A model generated the notes under the pieces. It was not told the origin of the DNA. It saw only the letters and a program-made list of their open reading frames with translations, and searched no databases. 57,964 bases of DNA, taken from positions 1-57,964 of the forward strand of contig CAUTVF010000001.1 of assembly GCA_963541805.1 (NCBI GenBank), read 5' to 3'. A program made the position numbers and the translations under genes. Below are positions 17,338 to 25,691 of the stretch, one piece after another (within the stretch, counting starts at the first letter, position 1; each line of letters opens with the position of its first letter). The stretch is from CAUTVF01 sp963541805 (lineage in GTDB: Bacteria; Pseudomonadota; Alphaproteobacteria; Rs-D84; CASDRH01).

Positions 17338-18117
17338 ATGTTTCTTAAAAAAGTTGTTAATTATATAAAATCCATACACTACGATAAAGGAGTTATTCAT
17401 TATGATAGTTTAGACAGTACAAACGAAGAAGCAAAAAGATTGATTCAAACTGGGTCGATTGAAAGATCTGCTATAATAATCGCTGATACTCAAACAAGTG
17501 GAAAAACAACAAAAATTAATAAAATTTGGAACAGCCCTATCGGTAATTTGTACACAAGCTATATCTATAAAATAGACAATGTTAACTATTTAACTAAAAT
17601 ATCTTCTCTTGTATCAGTTGCCATACTACGCACAATTCAGTATTTTAGTGTGTCCTGTGATTTAAAAACGGTTGATATCAAAATTAAGTGGCCAAATGAT
17701 ATATTAATCAATGAAAAAAAACTATCAGGAATATTGATAGAAGTTGAAAAATTTAAAAAAGATACATTTGTAATAATTGGAACTGGCGTAAATATTTTAA
17801 AGGCGCCAAAAATAAATGATGGGAGATCCGCTACAAGTTTAATCGATGAGGGTTTCTATCTTAATGTGCATAAATTTGCAAAAATTTACAATAATATTTT
17901 GAAGAGAATGTTAAATAAATTGGATGATCAAAGTTTTTTAGAAATTAGAAAAACTATTTTACAATATTCTTATAAAATTGGGGAGAATATCAAAATAATG
18001 ACATCAGATGGAAAAAAGCTTTCTGGTAAATTCGCTCATATCGATAAAAGAGGAGCATTAATACTGGAAACTAAAAAAGGTGATATGGTTCAGGTTATGT
18101 CTGGCAGTATCATTTAA
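17338..18117 (+). CDS. birA: Biotin--[biotin carboxyl-carrier] ligase with altered adenylate-binding loop
   Basis: BirA makes biotinyl-AMP and transfers biotin to the carrier protein of acetyl-CoA carboxylase. The 259 residues start directly at the catalytic domain, so the N-terminal repressor helix-turn-helix of E. coli BirA is absent. IKWPNDILINEKKLSGILIEVE (116-137) is the conserved ligase core, and a C-terminal SH3-like region follows. The glycine-arginine loop that orders over biotinyl-AMP (GRGRRGRKW in E. coli) reads GKTTKINKIW at 55-64, so all its arginines are gone and it is one residue longer. GAAGGAG lies 6 nt before the ATG. The family call is firm, but the catalytic behaviour is uncertain. 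Confidence 0.88.
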   Translation: MFLKKVVNYIKSIHYDKGVIHYDSLDSTNEEAKRLIQTGSIERSAIIIADTQTSGKTTKINKIWNSPIGNLYTSYIYKIDNVNYLTKISSLVSVAILRTIQYFSVSCDLKTVDIKIKWPNDILINEKKLSGILIEVEKFKKDTFVIIGTGVNILKAPKINDGRSATSLIDEGFYLNVHKFAKIYNNILKRMLNKLDDQSFLEIRKTILQYSYKIGENIKIMTSDGKKLSGKFAHIDKRGALILETKKGDMVQVMSGSII

Positions 18118-18121
18118 TTAT

Positions 18122-18196
18122 GCGGATATAGTTTAATGGATAAAACTTCGGTTTCCGGAACCGACGATTTGGGTTCGATTCCCGATATCCGTGCCA
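18122..18196 (+). tRNA. tRNA-Arg (anticodon CCG)
   Basis: The 7-bp acceptor stem GCGGATA/TATCCGT closes with one G-T pair. The anticodon arm TCGGT-TTCCGGA-ACCGA gives anticodon CCG, reading CGG. The T-arm has the TTCGATT loop and an encoded CCA ends the gene. It starts 4 bp after birA stops and ends 2 bp before the convergent murI stop. Confidence 0.95.
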
Positions 18197-18198
18197 AT

Positions 18199-19020
18199 TT
18201 ACTCCACAGATACTTGTCTTATATCTATATCATATCCCATTATTATAGTCGATTGTTCTTTGTATTTTTGATTAATTTTTGTAACATAAAATTTACGATT
18301 TTCATTTTTAGTTAACAAATTTTCAATTTCTTTATGCTTATTCAAATATAATTTTAAACTATCTGCAATTATCTCATCTTGCGATATCATTGGAACTGAA
18401 TTTTTAAAAAATTTTTGTAAAGATTTACCTATCAAATCTTTATAGTATGGATAATGAGTACATCCAAGTATCAACGCTTCAATATCAGGATTTAACCGAG
18501 ACAATTGTTTGATATATCTATCAATAATATAAGGGGCAAGATCATCACGTTTTTTCTCAATTAACTGAACTAGTATTGGAGTTGCAAGCGAAGTTATATT
18601 TATATTGTAGTTTGATTCTTTAAATTTTTCCAGATACAACGACGAATCAACCGTACTCTGTGTTGCAATCAAACCTATATTTTTATATTCATGCTTAATT
18701 ACTTCTTCAACTGTTGGTGCAATTACACCTAGTATTTTCCGATTCGGAAATTTAGATGGCATATAAATTTGCTGTAGCTTTCTAAGGGATGCAACAGAAG
18801 CAGTATTACAAGCAACAACAATTAAACCACAATTTTCATATTCAAACATACGATTAATGCAATCGGTTGTAAGTTTATGAATAATTTCTACAGTCTTTTG
18901 TCCATACGGAACATTTGCAGTATCTCCCATGTACACAAAATCATACTCTGGCATTGCATCAATTAAAGACTTGGCAATTATCAAACCACCAAGTCCACTA
19001 TCAAATACGCCTATATTCAT
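18199..19020 (-). CDS. murI: Glutamate racemase
   Basis: MurI converts L-glutamate to D-glutamate for peptidoglycan. The 273 residues hold FDSGLGG (6-12), the first catalytic cysteine in VVACNTASVAS (Cys71) and the second in LILGCTHYPYY (Cys187). MGDTANVPYG is also typical. No regulatory N-terminal extension is present. It is transcribed toward the birA-tRNA-Arg unit and ends almost at the tRNA 3' end. Confidence 0.96.
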   Translation of the reverse strand: MNIGVFDSGLGGLIIAKSLIDAMPEYDFVYMGDTANVPYGQKTVEIIHKLTTDCINRMFEYENCGLIVVACNTASVASLRKLQQIYMPSKFPNRKILGVIAPTVEEVIKHEYKNIGLIATQSTVDSSLYLEKFKESNYNINITSLATPILVQLIEKKRDDLAPYIIDRYIKQLSRLNPDIEALILGCTHYPYYKDLIGKSLQKFFKNSVPMISQDEIIADSLKLYLNKHKEIENLLTKNENRKFYVTKINQKYKEQSTIIMGYDIDIRQVSVE

Positions 19021-19088
19021 ATTTCACCCAAAATACAAGAAACAACCTCATAAGTTTATAATTAAATAACCCATTTTACAAATGTATA

Positions 19089-19697
19089 TTAAAATTTAAT
19101 TACTAAACCAACTGTTGGAGAAAAACTTGATTTCATATCACTGTATCCAGTAAATACAATTTGATTATACATAATTTTCAAATCAAGATTTGAATTTAAA
19201 TGCAACCCAACACCAAATCCAATTTTAAATCCATTTCCTGTAGTTCTAGTTGTATTATTAAAAGAATATGCTTTTGCAGTCTGCCTTAAAAATCCTGCAG
19301 AAAAAATTCCATCACAATACTTATGTAATTTTAAATAAGGAGCAATACCAAAACCAAACGAATAAAAACTATTCATAATATGTCCGAACGTTGGTGATGT
19401 TATCATTTTACCTTTAAAAGATGGAGCATATTGATAAAATACTTCCAATTTAAAAATATTGTCAACATCAACTCCGATTAAAAAATTTTCCGCTACAAAA
19501 TTATTTGAGAATTTAGATTCTAAATTTTTCAATTTATAATCGATAACATTATATGCACCTTCAAAACCGATATAATAATTAAACATACCAGGTTGATAAT
19601 CATCATATTCTCTGCGGTATGATTGTGCACCTGTGCAGATATCCGCAAAACTTAACATAAATATCATAATATTAACAATACATATATTTATCTTCAT
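19089..19697 (-). CDS. Outer-membrane beta-barrel protein
   Basis: I start at 19697 because GGGAG lies 5 nt before this ATG. The 202-residue product has a signal peptide (about 1-24, cut near TGA|QS). The rest consists of short alternating strands (FNYYIGFEGAYNV, FLIGVDVDNIFKLEVFYQYA, GFKIGFGVGLHLNSNLDLKIMYNQIVF). The chain ends on phenylalanine (VGLVIKF), the outer-membrane insertion signal. It resembles small 8-strand opacity/OmpW-like barrels. It lies 24 bp after a membrane-protein gene and probably shares its transcript. The specific function is unknown. Confidence 0.75.
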   Translation of the reverse strand: MKINICIVNIMIFMLSFADICTGAQSYRREYDDYQPGMFNYYIGFEGAYNVIDYKLKNLESKFSNNFVAENFLIGVDVDNIFKLEVFYQYAPSFKGKMITSPTFGHIMNSFYSFGFGIAPYLKLHKYCDGIFSAGFLRQTAKAYSFNNTTRTTGNGFKIGFGVGLHLNSNLDLKIMYNQIVFTGYSDMKSSFSPTVGLVIKF

Positions 19698-19721
19698 TTT
19701 TTCTCCCATTTCATAATTATA

Positions 19722-20420
19722 TTAGTTCTTCTTTTGTGCCACTTCTCCAAGAGATGTATTAAATTTTTTTAAAATTCTGCGACGCAGCTCATCATTCTTA
19801 GTATCCATATTTTCCGATTTTACTTCTTGTTTTTCAATTACTTTTACATTATCCATAGATCCCATATTTAATGGATCTTGATTGTTATTCTGCATCCTTT
19901 GCACAACAGAATACGCATCAGAATTCGTAATAGATTTTGGCAACGGTATTTCAGGATTATTTTTTTCAGCATTCTGCTGCAAATTATGTTTTTTATCTGC
20001 ATTTGCTAAATTAGCTGGTTCAGACTTTACAATTACATCAATGTTTTGTTTTTTTATTTGGACATTATTACCTTTCCCTGTCCGTTTTTTTAAAGTATCC
20101 AATTGATAAAATTGTTTTTGCTTTACCGATTTAGAACAACAAAATGAATGTAAAAATTTGTAGAAATAAATAACTGATAAAAAAGTTACACTTAAAAAAA
20201 CAAAAATCAAACCAAATGATAAAGAGGTAAAAGCAATACCTAACATTATATTCGCATGCAATATTTTGTTTGCAATTAACAAAATATTATTTACCACATC
20301 ATGTGACAAAATATTAATCTGCCAAAGATTCCAGTATAAAATATCGAACAAAAATAATAATAACGCAGATAATACGCATCCGAATAACATACTGATGATT
20401 ATATTTAATACTTTTCTCAT
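19722..20420 (-). CDS. Two-helix inner-membrane protein with long polar C-terminal tail
   Basis: I do not recognise this 232-residue protein. Residues 6-28 and about 60-90 are strongly hydrophobic, and a short Cys-containing stretch (FCCSKS) follows. The remaining 130 residues are polar, rich in Asn, Lys and Gln, and probably disordered, ending in a helix (NDELRRRILKKFNTSLGEVAQKKN). The pairing with the downstream beta-barrel gene suggests an envelope role, which is inference. Confidence 0.65.
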   Translation of the reverse strand: MRKVLNIIISMLFGCVLSALLLFLFDILYWNLWQINILSHDVVNNILLIANKILHANIMLGIAFTSLSFGLIFVFLSVTFLSVIYFYKFLHSFCCSKSVKQKQFYQLDTLKKRTGKGNNVQIKKQNIDVIVKSEPANLANADKKHNLQQNAEKNNPEIPLPKSITNSDAYSVVQRMQNNNQDPLNMGSMDNVKVIEKQEVKSENMDTKNDELRRRILKKFNTSLGEVAQKKN

Positions 20421-20492
20421 TACTCGACAATATAGACATAAAATATTATTTTGTCAAGATTATTAGTATGATAATACAATCATAAATATTTA

Positions 20493-20521
20493 TTGACAAA
20501 AAAATTTTATTTGTTTAACTA
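20493..20521 (+). promoter_or_regulatory. Promoter of tandem paralogue 1
   Basis: A perfect TTGACA at 20493-20498 is followed by an A/T-rich spacer holding ATTTGTTTA and a weak -10 (TAACTA, 20516-20521). The -35 begins 61 nt before the ATG. The gene has AAGGAGG before its start. Confidence 0.6.
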
Positions 20522-20553
20522 TGTAAGTACAGATCTATTTTTAAGGAGGCCTT

Positions 20554-21048
20554 ATGGCATTATATGTCAATTGCGACTTAAGTGCAGATGGATGGATTGG
20601 GCAGTATACGTATGGTAGACGAATACTTGTAATCAATAATCTTAATAAAAAATTTGCAGCAAATCATAAGATTTATTGTTCTACAAGATATACATCTACA
20701 TCACAATTCGGAGCAATATTTATAAATCCGACTCAAAAAGATACTTTTAAAAGCTGGCGAACTTTGGGATTATTTCTGATAAACTCCAGAGCTCAACATG
20801 GTTACCGCGTACTTGTAAACCCAAATGACAGACGAGGAATTAAAAGATATGAAATATTTCATAATTTTAGTTATCAGGGAGTCAAATTATGCAGTAAAAT
20901 TGGACTTTACAAGGTTGGAGTATGTATCGTAACGGAGCCAGAAAGCAAAGTAGACCAAAAAAGTTACTGGCAATTAACCAAAAAAGGTTGGGTTTTCCTC
21001 GGACATATCCTACCAACCCAGTACAAAGGTTTCATTCCCAGATATTAA
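20554..21048 (+). CDS. Unrecognised protein, tandem family member 1
   Basis: This 164-residue protein has no family I recognise but is clearly related to the two genes downstream. Shared features are the N-terminal LYVNxDL, W-x-G-x-Y near residue 16, GLFLINS...GYRVLVNPNDRRGIKRYEIFHNFS in the middle, SKIGLYKVGVCIVT near 120, and YWQLTKKGWVFLG...YKGFI at the end. There is no signal peptide or membrane segment, so it is probably cytosolic or exported by another route. It is monocistronic, with its own promoter, AAGGAGG and terminator. A strong initiation region suggests high expression; this is inference. Confidence 0.85.
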   Translation: MALYVNCDLSADGWIGQYTYGRRILVINNLNKKFAANHKIYCSTRYTSTSQFGAIFINPTQKDTFKSWRTLGLFLINSRAQHGYRVLVNPNDRRGIKRYEIFHNFSYQGVKLCSKIGLYKVGVCIVTEPESKVDQKSYWQLTKKGWVFLGHILPTQYKGFIPRY

Positions 21049-21067
21049 AAGCACTCACCACACCCAT

Positions 21068-21096
21068 ATACCTCCGATTTCTCGGAGGTATTTTTA
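21068..21096 (+). terminator. Intrinsic terminator of paralogue 1
   Basis: A perfect 10-bp stem ATACCTCCGA/TCGGAGGTAT with a TTTC loop (21068-21091) is followed by a T-run. The stem nearly repeats that of paralogue 2's terminator. Confidence 0.9.
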
Positions 21097-21118
21097 AATC
21101 ATAAATATCCTAAAAGAT

Positions 21119-21208
21119 TGGCGGAGGGACTGGGATTCGAACCCAGGGCACCAATTTCTCGGTGCACGGATTAGCAATCCGCTGTATTAACCGCTCTACC
21201 ACCCCTCC
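21119..21208 (-). tRNA. tRNA-Ser (anticodon GCT)
   Basis: On the minus strand the acceptor stem GGAGGGG pairs with TCCCTCC. The anticodon loop TTGCTAA within CGGAT/ATCCG gives GCT (reads AGC/AGU). A long variable arm (GTGCACCGAGAAATTGGTGC), typical of serine tRNAs, is present, and CCA is encoded. The gene lies between paralogues 1 and 2 on the opposite strand. Confidence 0.96.
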
Positions 21209-21304
21209 ACACAAATTACTAACGTTTCGGAGTAAATCAAATTTATAAAAATAAGTCAAGCCGTTTTAGTATTAATTAAATTATCTATTTTATTAATATT
21301 TAAT

Positions 21305-21333
21305 TTGACAAAAAATTATTATTTGTTTATCAT
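21305..21333 (+). promoter_or_regulatory. Promoter of tandem paralogue 2
   Basis: TTGACA (21305-21310), a 17-bp spacer holding ATTTGTTTA, then TATCAT (21328-21333). The -35 begins 62 nt before the ATG, and GGAGG precedes the start. Confidence 0.75.
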
Positions 21334-21366
21334 ACAAACATACATTTATTTTTATGGAGGATTTTT

Positions 21367-21879
21367 ATGATATTGTACGTTAATCGTGATTTAATTTCAG
21401 AGCCATTGAAAAATGCCTGGTTTGGAAAGTATGCAGATGGATTTGAACATAAGGTTGTCATTGACCTTGATTACAATATACCAAAAGTATTAGCAAATCA
21501 AAAACTCAAATGCAATATTATATATGTTTCAGATTCTATATGTGGATATATCGGGATTACTAGATCCAAAAAAATTAAAATCCATGATATCAGGGGTTTA
21601 TTTTTTATAGACGCCGCATCTATATCAAACAAAGGATACGCTGTACTTGTCGATCCGAAGGATAAAAAAGGCATAAAAAGAGTTGAATTATTTCATGATT
21701 ACTCTAGAAATAGTAAAGGATATAGTAAATTTGGTCTTTATAAACCTGGTGCATGTATTGTAACCAATCCAAACAGTAAAAAACATCCACCACAATATTG
21801 GAAACTGACTAAAAAAGGATGGGTATCTCTTGGTAACAAATTACCACAGGAATATAAAGATTTTATACTATGTTATTAA
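21367..21879 (+). CDS. Unrecognised protein, tandem family member 2
   Basis: The 170-residue product is the closest relative of the first paralogue. Shared blocks are LYVNRDL at the start, WFGKYADG, GLFFIDA...GYAVLVDPKDKKGIKRVELFHDYS, SKFGLYKPGACIVTNPNSKK and YWKLTKKGWVSLGNKLPQEYKDFI. It has no export signal or membrane segment and carries 4 cysteines. As with its neighbour, promoter, ribosome binding site (GGAGG) and terminator bracket a single gene. Duplication of the whole cassette is the simplest reading. Confidence 0.85.
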   Translation: MILYVNRDLISEPLKNAWFGKYADGFEHKVVIDLDYNIPKVLANQKLKCNIIYVSDSICGYIGITRSKKIKIHDIRGLFFIDAASISNKGYAVLVDPKDKKGIKRVELFHDYSRNSKGYSKFGLYKPGACIVTNPNSKKHPPQYWKLTKKGWVSLGNKLPQEYKDFILCY

Positions 21880-21898
21880 TTCATTACTCACTGTAAAA

Positions 21899-21928
21899 AA
21901 TACCTTCGAATCCGGAGGTATTTTTTTT
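21899..21928 (+). terminator. Intrinsic terminator of paralogue 2
   Basis: Stem AATACCTTCG/CGGAGGTATT (one T-G pair, loop AATC) at 21899-21922, then eight T in total. It is homologous to the terminator of paralogue 1. Confidence 0.9.
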
Positions 21929-21957
21929 ATCCATAAACTTTTTTACTAAAATTTAAT

Positions 21958-21987
21958 TTGACAAAAGTTAATATTTGTTTATATTAT
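21958..21987 (+). promoter_or_regulatory. Promoter of tandem paralogue 3
   Basis: TTGACA (21958-21963). The -10 is either TATATT at 16-bp spacing or TATTAT (21982-21987) at 18. The spacer again holds ATTTGTTTA, and the -35 begins 61 nt before the ATG. Confidence 0.65.
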
Positions 21988-22018
21988 GAAGCATATACAT
22001 ATTTTTAGGAGGTTTTTT

Positions 22019-22642
22019 ATGAAACTATTTGTTAACCGGAATTTAAGTAAAGATGTGGAATGTTGGGAAGGTAAATTTACTCCACACTTGTTTCCCATTT
22101 TAAGGGTATACAATAAGTTGGGAAAAGGAATTAAAGCAAATGAAGCCATAGATTGTGATGTTCATTGCGAAATTCCATTTTATGGGCCGAGCATATCAGA
22201 AATTAGCATCATACCCGAAAATAAAAAAAGGGATGATATAATCGGATTATTTTTGATGAATTCGACCAACCTTTATGGATACAGAATGCTTGCTCGTCCT
22301 GACGATCCTATGGATCTATTAATAAAATATAGAAATTATAGAATATTTTGCGACGGTGTTTCGGGAACTAGCAAGTCTAAGAAATTTATATGCAGCAAAT
22401 ATGGTATATATCGACTTGGAACTTGTATAGTAACCCAAGAAAAAGAATTAAAATATTGGGAGCTAACAGAATCTGGTTGGGAAGCTACTAAAACTAAACC
22501 TCTAAAATATAATGACTATATTTTGATGGATGACGACCTGACTAGTGTAGCTAGGCAATTAAACGGAGAAGTGGTAGAACAGGAAGAGATTCATTCATTT
22601 TTCAATATTTCAGCAGATTTTTTAGTTTCAAATATTAGATAA
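22019..22642 (+). CDS. Unrecognised protein, tandem family member 3 (C-terminal extension)
   Basis: AGGAGG lies 6 nt before the ATG at 22019, so I reject the in-frame ATG 11 codons upstream, which falls inside the promoter. The 207-residue protein keeps the family blocks in order: LFVNRNLS, WEGKF, IIGLFLMNS...GYRMLARPDD, SKYGIYRLGTCIVT and YWELTESGW...YNDYI. It is more divergent than members 1 and 2. It adds an acidic tail of about 35 residues (DDDLTSVARQLNGEVVEQEE...). No signal peptide is present. Function unknown. Confidence 0.83.
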   Translation: MKLFVNRNLSKDVECWEGKFTPHLFPILRVYNKLGKGIKANEAIDCDVHCEIPFYGPSISEISIIPENKKRDDIIGLFLMNSTNLYGYRMLARPDDPMDLLIKYRNYRIFCDGVSGTSKSKKFICSKYGIYRLGTCIVTQEKELKYWELTESGWEATKTKPLKYNDYILMDDDLTSVARQLNGEVVEQEEIHSFFNISADFLVSNIR

Positions 22643-22673
22643 ATGATAAATTTAACATTATCACATCTGCATG

Positions 22674-22701
22674 ACCTGGCTTTCAAAAGCCAGGTTTTTT
22701 T
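22674..22701 (+). terminator. Intrinsic terminator of paralogue 3
   Basis: Stem ACCTGGCT/AGCCAGGT (22674-22681 with 22688-22695, 6-nt loop) followed by seven T. Unlike the two preceding terminators, its stem sequence is unrelated. No T-run lies on the ftsH side. Confidence 0.88.
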
Positions 22702-22705
22702 AAGG

Positions 22706-24592
22706 TTAACTTTCTTTTTTAGTTTTTTTCTTAACAGAAATTTTTGAATCCACTTCTGATTTTTTCTTGTCAAAAGTGCCATCAACAATTGCTTGTAATT
22801 CTTCTCCTGTTAATGTCTCAAATTCAATTAAAGCCTCAGCAATTTTTCCTGTTTCAGATTTATACTTCTTAATTATACTCGTTGCCTCTTTAAATCCTTC
22901 ATCAATCATTGATGCAATTTCTGTATCAATTAATTTTGCAGTTTCATCGGATATATTTTTACGCTCACTTGATGTATGATAACCAAGAGAAGCCTCCTCA
23001 AAATATATCGGCCCTAATTTTTTAGAAAAACCCCACTTTGTAACTGCAGAACGTGCCATGTGCGTTGCATATTCTATATCACTTGATGCTCCAGATGTAA
23101 TTTTATCATTTCCAAAAAATATACCTTCTGAAACACGGCCACCAAATGCAATTACAATATTTGCCTTCAATTCAGAAATAGACAATGACACTTTATCATG
23201 CAAAGGCAAACGTTGGACCATTCCCAAAGCATCCCCACGTGGAATTATTGTTGCTTTATGAATTGGATCACTATGCTTCATTTTCAATGCACAAATTGCA
23301 TGTCCCGCTTCATGATATGCCGTCAATTTAATTTCTTCTGGACGCATTGTCATTGATCTGCGCTCTGCTCCCATCATTATTTTATCACGTGTGTCTTCTA
23401 AATCTTCTTGTGTAACTCCAATATGATTACGGCGCGCTGCAAGAAGCGCGCTCTCATTGATTAAATTTGATAACTCCGCACCAGAAAATCCAGGTGTACC
23501 GCGAGCAATACTATCTAATCTGACCCCATCAGCAATTTTGATATTTTTAGCATGGATATTTAAAATTTCCTCTCTACCTTTTAAATCAGGAAGAGGAACA
23601 TAAATTTGACGATCAAAGCGTCCAGGACGAAGTAATGCATCATCCAATACATCTGCTCTATTTGTTGCAGCAATGATTATTACACCATCATTTTCATCAA
23701 ATCCATCCATTTCAACAAGTAACTGATTCAATGTCTGTTCTCGCTCATCATTACCACCACCATATCCAACCCCTCTGTGACGTCCAACAGCATCTATTTC
23801 ATCAATAAAAATAATACATGGAGCAGAATGTTTCCCTTGATCGAATAAAGCACGAACACGAGACGCCCCAACACCAACAAACATCTCAACAAAATCAGAT
23901 CCGGATATTGTGAAAAATGGAACATTTGCTTCCCCCGCAATTGCACGTGCAAGCAAAGTTTTTCCAGTACCAGGGGGCCCAATTAACAAAACACCTTTTG
24001 GAATACGTGCACCAATCTTTGTAAATTTTTTTGGAGTTTTAAGGAAATCTATTATCTCTTCTAAATCTGCTTTTGCTTCATTGATACCCGCGACATTTTT
24101 AAATGTAACTTTTTTATCATTTCCTGCCAATTTCAAGCGCAATCTCATTATACCGCCAAATCTATCACCTCTCATAGAGCGAAGCATTGTAAATAACATA
24201 ATTCCGATAAAAACAATCCAAAGCAAATTAGTAATGCTATTAAAAGTAAATTCAGACGGATTTTTAATTTCAACTTTCACTTTACTAGTATCAAGTGTTT
24301 GAAAAAACACAGTATTCAAAGACACCGTTGATTTAAATTTTTTACCACTTTTCAACTCACCTTTAATATTGTTTTCTTTTATCACTATACTTTTTATTTT
24401 TCCATTCTTTGCATATGCCAGAACATCCGAATAAGCCAATTCTTTTATAGGTTCAGACTTTAACTTTCTATTCTTAAAAGTTTCGTACAAACTGGAGCTC
24501 CCCAATAACAGAGACACAGTTAAAACAAACAACAACCATTTTGGCAATTTCGGATTATTAAAAACCTTATTAAACTGTGATTTATTTTTCAT
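22706..24592 (-). CDS. ftsH: ATP-dependent zinc metalloprotease FtsH
   Basis: FtsH is a membrane-anchored AAA+ protease that degrades misfolded membrane proteins and regulators. Of 628 residues, two membrane helices lie at about 17-34 and 119-137 and flank a periplasmic domain. Walker A GPPGTGKT is at 205-212, Walker B FIDE at 262-265, the SRH arginines are in ATNRADVLDDALLRPGRFD, and the zinc site HEAGH is at 427-431. The C-terminal 25 residues are lysine-rich. It lies 17 bp after tilS, a common pairing. Confidence 0.98.
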   Translation of the reverse strand: MKNKSQFNKVFNNPKLPKWLLFVLTVSLLLGSSSLYETFKNRKLKSEPIKELAYSDVLAYAKNGKIKSIVIKENNIKGELKSGKKFKSTVSLNTVFFQTLDTSKVKVEIKNPSEFTFNSITNLLWIVFIGIMLFTMLRSMRGDRFGGIMRLRLKLAGNDKKVTFKNVAGINEAKADLEEIIDFLKTPKKFTKIGARIPKGVLLIGPPGTGKTLLARAIAGEANVPFFTISGSDFVEMFVGVGASRVRALFDQGKHSAPCIIFIDEIDAVGRHRGVGYGGGNDEREQTLNQLLVEMDGFDENDGVIIIAATNRADVLDDALLRPGRFDRQIYVPLPDLKGREEILNIHAKNIKIADGVRLDSIARGTPGFSGAELSNLINESALLAARRNHIGVTQEDLEDTRDKIMMGAERRSMTMRPEEIKLTAYHEAGHAICALKMKHSDPIHKATIIPRGDALGMVQRLPLHDKVSLSISELKANIVIAFGGRVSEGIFFGNDKITSGASSDIEYATHMARSAVTKWGFSKKLGPIYFEEASLGYHTSSERKNISDETAKLIDTEIASMIDEGFKEATSIIKKYKSETGKIAEALIEFETLTGEELQAIVDGTFDKKKSEVDSKISVKKKTKKES

Positions 24593-24609
24593 CTACCACC
24601 TTATTCCCA

Positions 24610-25608
24610 TTAAACTTTTGCAATTTGTAAAACACTTTTACCATTAATATTTATTAATTTCAATTTATTACCGGCCGCCATTTTAACATTAAATATTTTT
24701 GTTTTTAAAGATATTTTTAAATTATATATTATATTTCGAAGTATATCAGATCGAATATGACTATGTTCGGCATCTGAAAACCAACACATATATTTTTCAA
24801 GTACTCTGTAAATTATTTCGTCAGGTGCAGATAATAGAACATTTAAATCAATTTCAATAATTTTTAATTTATCAAATTTGTTAATTAAACATTTTCCTAA
24901 CATTATATGAACTGATGAATTAATTGCCTCACGCGCTGTTTTCATATTTTCAATAGTTTTACAAATTCTGTCATCATTTAAACCCAAAGACAAAAAAGTA
25001 TCATGCAATTTTCTGACACGCACACGCAAATATTTATCATCTTGATTACTTGGATCTTCTACCCAAGTTTGATTATATTGTTTGCATATATTTTTTAAAT
25101 CATCTTTTGAATGATTAAGTAATGGGCGAAAGAATGTTACACCATCCTTTTTAATAGTTTCAGGAATTCCACATAATCCATAAACACCACTTCCACGGAT
25201 TAAATTTAATAAAAATGTTTCTATCTGTTCATTTTTATTATGCCCCATTGCAACAAAATTTATTTTATTAGTTTTACAAAAATTTATGATTAAATCATAG
25301 CGATAATTACGAGCTATTTCTTCAATATTAGACTTTGGAATAATACCTTTATAAGTTAAAATTTTACAATCGATACCCAGATTATCCATTTTATTTTTTA
25401 CTTCATTTGCCTCAATTGTAGACTCTGATCGTAATTTATGATCCACAATTAAAGCTGTTAAATTTATAGAACGCTTTTTGCACCATTCATTCATTAATAA
25501 AGTCAAAGCCATACTATCACAACCACCAGATAAAGCAGTCGCAACTTTATCCGGATAAATAAATTTACCAATCAAAGGATCTATAAAAAAACTATCTATA
25601 AATTCCAT
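24610..25608 (-). CDS. tilS: tRNA(Ile)-lysidine synthase
   Basis: TilS converts C34 of the CAU-anticodon isoleucine tRNA to lysidine, which lets it read AUA, an abundant codon in AT-rich DNA. The 332-residue protein has the PP-loop SGGCDS at 27-32 and downstream signatures MGHNKNEQIETFLLNLIRGSG and RPLLNHSKDDLKNIC. The C-terminal region is short compared with E. coli TilS. It is followed after 17 bp by ftsH. Confidence 0.95.
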   Translation of the reverse strand: MEFIDSFFIDPLIGKFIYPDKVATALSGGCDSMALTLLMNEWCKKRSINLTALIVDHKLRSESTIEANEVKNKMDNLGIDCKILTYKGIIPKSNIEEIARNYRYDLIINFCKTNKINFVAMGHNKNEQIETFLLNLIRGSGVYGLCGIPETIKKDGVTFFRPLLNHSKDDLKNICKQYNQTWVEDPSNQDDKYLRVRVRKLHDTFLSLGLNDDRICKTIENMKTAREAINSSVHIMLGKCLINKFDKLKIIEIDLNVLLSAPDEIIYRVLEKYMCWFSDAEHSHIRSDILRNIIYNLKISLKTKIFNVKMAAGNKLKLININGKSVLQIAKV

Positions 25609-25626
25609 GTTTACAAAAATTACAGA

Positions 25627-25664
25627 ATAAAAATAAAACTCTACAAGACATCCTGTAAAGTTTT
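25627..25664 (-). terminator. Terminator or attenuator between the lipoprotein gene and tilS
   Basis: On the minus strand an 11-bp stem, AAAACTTTACA with TGTAGAGTTTT (one T-G pair), is followed by a T-rich run. It would end the upstream lipoprotein transcript, or partly attenuate reading into tilS. Confidence 0.6.
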
Positions 25665-25691
25665 ATTAAATATAATAATTACAACATTTAA

